DNA from: Chelydra serpentina
Lineage: Eukaryota > Chordata > Testudines > Chelydridae
Direction of reading: 5' to 3'
DNA length: 64,000 bases
NCBI GenBank assembly: GCA_037349315.1
Contig: JBAIAC010000001.1
Coordinates: 34,782,001-34,846,000, forward strand
Within the stretch, counting starts at the first letter, position 1, and every line of letters begins with the position of its first letter. Below the pieces are notes generated by a model. The model was not told the DNA's origin and ran no database searches. It saw only the letters and a program-made list of their open reading frames with translations. Below are positions 59,761 to 64,000 of this stretch, one piece after another. Made by a program: the position numbers and the translations under genes.

Positions 59761-60005
59761 GCTGACCTTTCTCATGGGGCTATGGCTACGCTACAGACCT
59801 CACTGATGCCACTCTAGTGCTCCCAGTGCAGACTCTCTAAGTCAATGGGAGAGAGCTCTCCTGTCGACTTAACTACTCCAGCCCCCATGAGCGGCGGTAG
59901 CTATGCTGGCAGGAGAAGCTCTCCTGCCGATGTAGCGCTGTCCACACTGGGTGTTTAGGTTGGTGTAACTTACCTCGCTCAGGGGGGTGGCTTCTTCACA
60001 CCCTG
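59761..60005. repeat. Second copy of the 58676-58918 segment, between 19-bp direct repeats
   Basis: It matches 58676-58918 at well over 90% by eye, from GCTGACCTTTCTCAT to CACACCCTG. The direct repeat TTGCAGTGGTGTTCCAGAT lies immediately before it (59741-59759) and after it (60006-60024). It lacks the right end of the MITE and has no poly-A. Confidence 0.88.
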
Positions 60006-61428
60006 TTGCAGTGGTGTTCCAGATAGCCATAGTGCAAAGCATAATGACACCCATGAAAACGTAGGTGACCGTGGGTTTGTTATGCTAGTCAGGGAAGGTG
60101 TGTACTGTCCAGCAGCCCTGTGGTGTCGGTGACCGAGATCTTGACAGCTACTCCATTGGCATTTTGGATTGACTTTTAGAAATGGATTGTGTCAAATCTG
60201 GGAGTTGGGTGACTGATGTGGATATAACTCCGGCTGACTATAAAGCATCGTCAGCCTTACCCTCCTGCCAGCTTTGTGGCATTGGAGAGGGTGTTCCATT
60301 AGTCCAGCGCACTGCGCTCCACACCCTGTAGCCCTTTCTGCAATGAAAGAAGCTCCGTCCCTGACATCTATGGTGTTTGCCATCGTAGCCTTTGCAGGTC
60401 TAAACCAGAGGATCCCCAGAGTAGCCAGTTCCTGGTCTCTGGCATTCAGTGCTGTGCTGAGCTGTGCCAGGGGGTTGCTCTTTGGAGGCAGTTTGTTCTG
60501 AGTTTTGCAGTGTAAGAACTGGGAGGATTTAGACTTATTTAAATAAGTCTCTCTTTGGTGTGTAATCGTTAGAAAACTCTGAGGGGCATTTCAGTCTCTT
60601 TCTTCTCTGCTTGTTGTTTCATGGAAAGGTTCACGCAGCCTACCATTAGTGGAAATTTTCTTGGGAAGCCTCCTTTGAACGGTGAGCTCTCTTTTGGTTT
60701 TACTTATGTGATTAAAATTGACCCAGCAAAGCTCATCTGGACAGTGCTATGGCCAGGGGTTACCGGACCTGGGGCAAGGTGAGGAAAGGGGTATCCAAAT
60801 GGCACAAACAAGCAGTGGCGAGAGAGAGCCTCTGAAAGCAGCTTGGCAAAGCTGGTGTGTTCCAAGCTTAGCACCAGGTACATTATACTTAGAGAGGTAA
60901 AGGGACTGTCACTGCTGCGCCTGGCTGAGTGGCTGATTGGCAGCTGTGAGGGAAGGAGTTTCTTAGTTGCTCCTGATACCTAAGTCAGGGCTCTGGGTAG
61001 ATTAGTGCTGCCCCTGCCCACATACCCTAGTTGGGGTGGGTCCAAGACACCAGATGGCAGCCCTGTATCTATATCTGGATGCCAGCAGGGAGGGCAGGGG
61101 GAAATGTCCCTGGGATAGGACACATGACTGCTCCTCGGCTAGCATCCTGCCAGTGCTTTCATTCGCGCCCTTATGCTGACTGTTGTTCTGCCCATAAATA
61201 TCTTTGTGGTGGTAATGAGGGACTGAGGCGAAACTTGGTGTATAAATTCCCAGCGCTGAGAGATTCTATTTGTTCGGTTCCAGATGAGAACTGGTATCCA
61301 ACTGGTATCTGTTGAGCTATTTCTCGGTTAGGGCGGGAGGGGGACAAATACACTTTCCTATAAACTGCCTCGATCCTAATTATTGGCCAGCCTCTCCAGC
61401 GAAAAAGGATCTAATTTTATACGAGAGT

Positions 61429-61449
61429 GAGAGAGAGAGAGAGAGAGAG
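61429..61449. repeat. (GA)n microsatellite
   Basis: About ten uninterrupted GA units following ACGAGAGT. Confidence 0.93.
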
Positions 61450-64000
61450 CACCCTGCAGATATTGGGTTGGGCGGTGACTGTCATTTTCTCTGTTCACAC
61501 TGTGCCTAGCACAACAGGGCTCTCACATGGTGGAGGTCTCTAGGTGCTGCCGTAACGCTAAGAGTACTCCATCGGGTCAGATAGCCCTGTGGGGATTCAT
61601 GCTCCAGTAGCTCTCTTCCCTTGGCTGTGGCTGAGCCAGCTGCGTTAAAATAAGCCCCCGGATCCTTCCTGAAGCTTTGCCCCCAAACTGGAATCTGAAA
61701 TCGACTCCCCTGAGGTTCGTGGATGTTCAGTGCTAGTCTACATAGGAACTACACAGCTGGCCCCCATCGCTAATCGATGTGAATGTTCCCAGGATGGAAA
61801 TGCTCCCTGGCCCATTTGTAGCACACCCAGCCCTCTGATGAGCTCCTCCATGGAAGGAACCACTATTTTGCCCATGTCTCAGGGCCTGTCTGGGCTCGGG
61901 CCATCTCCTGTGTTGTGGTCTGATCTGTAGCGCTAATATAACTGGGATGCCGGAGAAGAGAGTTGAGAGGCTGCTCTTCGGCCCTCATTCTCTAGGGCTG
62001 GGAGCAAGGCAGGGGAAAGGGGTGTATGTCTTTCCATTGCTGAACGCTGCATGCACCCCAGCGAATTTGCAACACCCTGGAGAGAGCCACGCTGAGTCTG
62101 GAGGAAGAGCCACCACAATTCAGGAAGTGTTGGGGGAGCGGAGGAAGAGGAGATCATTGGGGGAGATAAAAGGAAAATGTGGAAGTCTCCAAACAAGTCC
62201 CCTCCCAATACTAACCATCAAGCTCTGCCGAAGTGCCTCAGGCACAGTGCAGATATCACTAGTGAATCGTGATGAGCGTGGCAGATCGGTCCCCATCCAA
62301 GCCCTTAGGAGCTAAACCAGGGAAGAAGGGGCTTTGTGACATTGAGAGCTGAAACCCAGCCAGCCCGAACACCTGCCTTTCCCTGAGGGAGGAGCAGTAA
62401 TTGCTTGTTGCTGGAGTTCACCAGTTTGGGTATGTCTGTAGCTTTGTCCTTGTCCCAGCTGCAGGCTGCATCTTAGGGCAGGCTGTGCTCGGGGGACACT
62501 TGAATGACATCCCTTCGCTTCCTTCTGAGTCCTATGGGAGGAAGGGACCCTGTCACTGGAGCAGAACCGTTTCCCCCAGAACTTGCTGGAAGACTCCAGC
62601 CAGCAGCTGAAGGGAATCTGCAGGATATAATACCACTCCTGGGGTGAAGGAGGTTTGAGGGGATTTAATACAGAGGGGACGTCCCTAAGACACTCCCAGT
62701 ATGAACCGAAACTCCACTAAGAAGCTAAGCATCCAGAGAGGGCTTCTGGATTCTAATCACCCCCCACTATTCCTGACCCAAACCTCGAAACAGCACCAGC
62801 TCTATTTGCCCAAAGGGAAAATGTTTCCATGCAAAGTAAATTCCAGAGGTATGTAGGGATTCCTTGGCAGGTACGGTATTCTCTCCACTCCCATCCTGTG
62901 CCACGACTGTTGTGCTGGGGAAGCTAGGATCTCAGCTCTCTGGGAAGGCCGTGTGGAAGACACTGTTCATATTCTGATCTGTGCTTTTCTGGGTGTGCCA
63001 ATTTCTTATTGAGACAGAAATTCCTCCCAGTCAATGCCGACCTTTTCTCTTTGCACTGAGATTGAACATTTTCCTGTTTCTGCTCACGTGGGTTCTAATT
63101 TCCACCCCCACTTCCCCACTTCCCCACTGCACAGTCCCCTCTTCTTCCTATCCTCAAACGTCCGCTGTGATGTTTGGTTTTAAACGGTCTCCAAAAATCA
63201 GATAAAGTTGGCAAGTAACTTGGTGAGCCCCAAGTGAGGCTGCGTATCTTGCACGAGTTCACTACAGAACCCTCATTGGGCCCAGGGATTGACAGGCAGG
63301 GCTGAGTCTTATGTTCCTATGCAGACCCATTGCATTTCATATGGTTTCAGGCATGATTGTGAGTCTTTCACACAGCTCTGGCCACAACCGACCTTAGAAA
63401 GCCTAGGAAACCGCTCATGGCAACTGACTGGGTGGAATCCTGTCTCTAAGCCTGGATTCTTCTCTTCTGAGCTCCTGGGGTGTCGGGGGGGGAGGGTAGT
63501 CAGGGAAGGTTGAAAACTCTGCTCAGAATGGGATGGGAAAATCGTGCATTGCTTCACAGTGACCTGTGTGGCTGAACGTGGAGTGGCAGTGGTGAGTAAT
63601 TCTGACGACCATTCCAGCCAGTCATCTGTAGCCCAAGGAAGGTTGCCGCAACCTATTTCTGCTTCAGATCCGATGAGCTCCATAAATCTCACCCATTGCA
63701 AATGTGCTGAAACATGGGCCCAAGTCTTCTGGGCGCAACTGATAGCAGGAGTTAGCTGTCATGCCAAAACTAATGTTGGTTCCAGAGAGTGGCTGAGGGC
63801 TAGCTCAAGGGACAATAAATGAAAACGGCATTTGCACTGATCAGGGATTTCCTTACTTAGTGTTTATAGTGAAGAGACATTTTACCATCCTAATTGTGAG
63901 CCAGAATACAGTAGCTAATAGCAGTTTAATGCAATATAAATGGTCTTAAAAGTGATGGCCCTGTTGGGATTTCCTTAATAGTTCATAGCATATGCATAGT

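Larger units (their letters stand above)
49305..64000 (+). other. MDGA1 intron after Ig5, running past the window end
   Basis: 49.6-50.76 kb: long inverted-repeat element. 51.1-51.8 kb: C-rich degenerate repeat split by a Cry SINE. 51.8-52.2 kb: possibly an old unclassified repeat. 52278-52298: A run. 54.2-54.4 and 57.7-57.9 kb: MIR copies. 55.3-56.6 kb: C-rich sequence without a recognisable gene. 58.7-60.0 kb: duplicated MITE segment. 61429-61449: (GA)n. 60.0-64.0 kb: otherwise nothing recognised, and no Ig6 exon. Confidence 0.75.

Noticed and set aside
56660..64000. MDGA1 Ig6 exon
   Set aside because: No + strand segment with the expected cysteine/tryptophan pattern after a phase-1 acceptor was seen.

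Overview
This is vertebrate nuclear DNA, almost certainly from a turtle and probably a cryptodire. The pointers are two tRNA-headed SINEs of the turtle Cry type with CR1-like tails, CR1 LINE copies, a Penelope-like element and many small hAT- and Harbinger-type elements whose target-site duplications are still perfect or nearly so. There is no bacterial gene organisation, CRISPR array or operon.

One host gene is visible, on the + strand: MDGA1 (MAM domain-containing GPI anchor protein 1). Seven coding exons can be read: 18346-18485, 25444-25618, 30449-30645, 35066-35198, 43533-43802, 44256-44585 and 49011-49304. They total 1539 nt (513 codons) with compatible phases and no internal stop, and they encode Ig domains 1 to 5. 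Ig1 and Ig2 are each split over two exons by a phase-0 intron. Ig3, Ig4 and Ig5 are single symmetric phase 1-1 exons. The signal-peptide exon must lie upstream of the window. Ig6, FNIII, MAM and the GPI signal must lie downstream, so the window opens in one MDGA1 intron and closes in another that is at least 14.7 kb long.

The rest is intron, much of it transposon-derived. Region 4.4-10.8 kb is a three-layer nest: an antisense Ty3/gypsy pol relic, a 3.4-kb hAT transposon inside its integrase region, and a 295-bp TTA-flanked MITE inside the hAT transposase. Region 20.7-24.9 kb holds a palindromic MITE interrupted by a short hAT element, then an antisense CR1 interrupted by two DNA elements; one of these is a 590-bp GC-rich hAT element made of alternating inverted modules. 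Region 31.4-35.0 kb has two Penelope-like insertions. The larger carries an open GIY-YIG endonuclease ORF and ends 45 bp before an MDGA1 exon. Region 42.2-43.3 kb is another palindromic MITE with a nested hAT element. Region 49.6-50.8 kb is bounded by roughly 190-bp inverted arms that I cannot assign to a known family. Region 58.7-60.0 kb holds two direct copies of one MITE-containing segment; the second lies between 19-bp direct repeats and looks like a templated insertion.

Old MIR/CORE-SINE remnants are scattered throughout, and several AT-rich homeobox-like stretches are candidate conserved noncoding elements. Family names rest on recognition from memory; no database search was possible.
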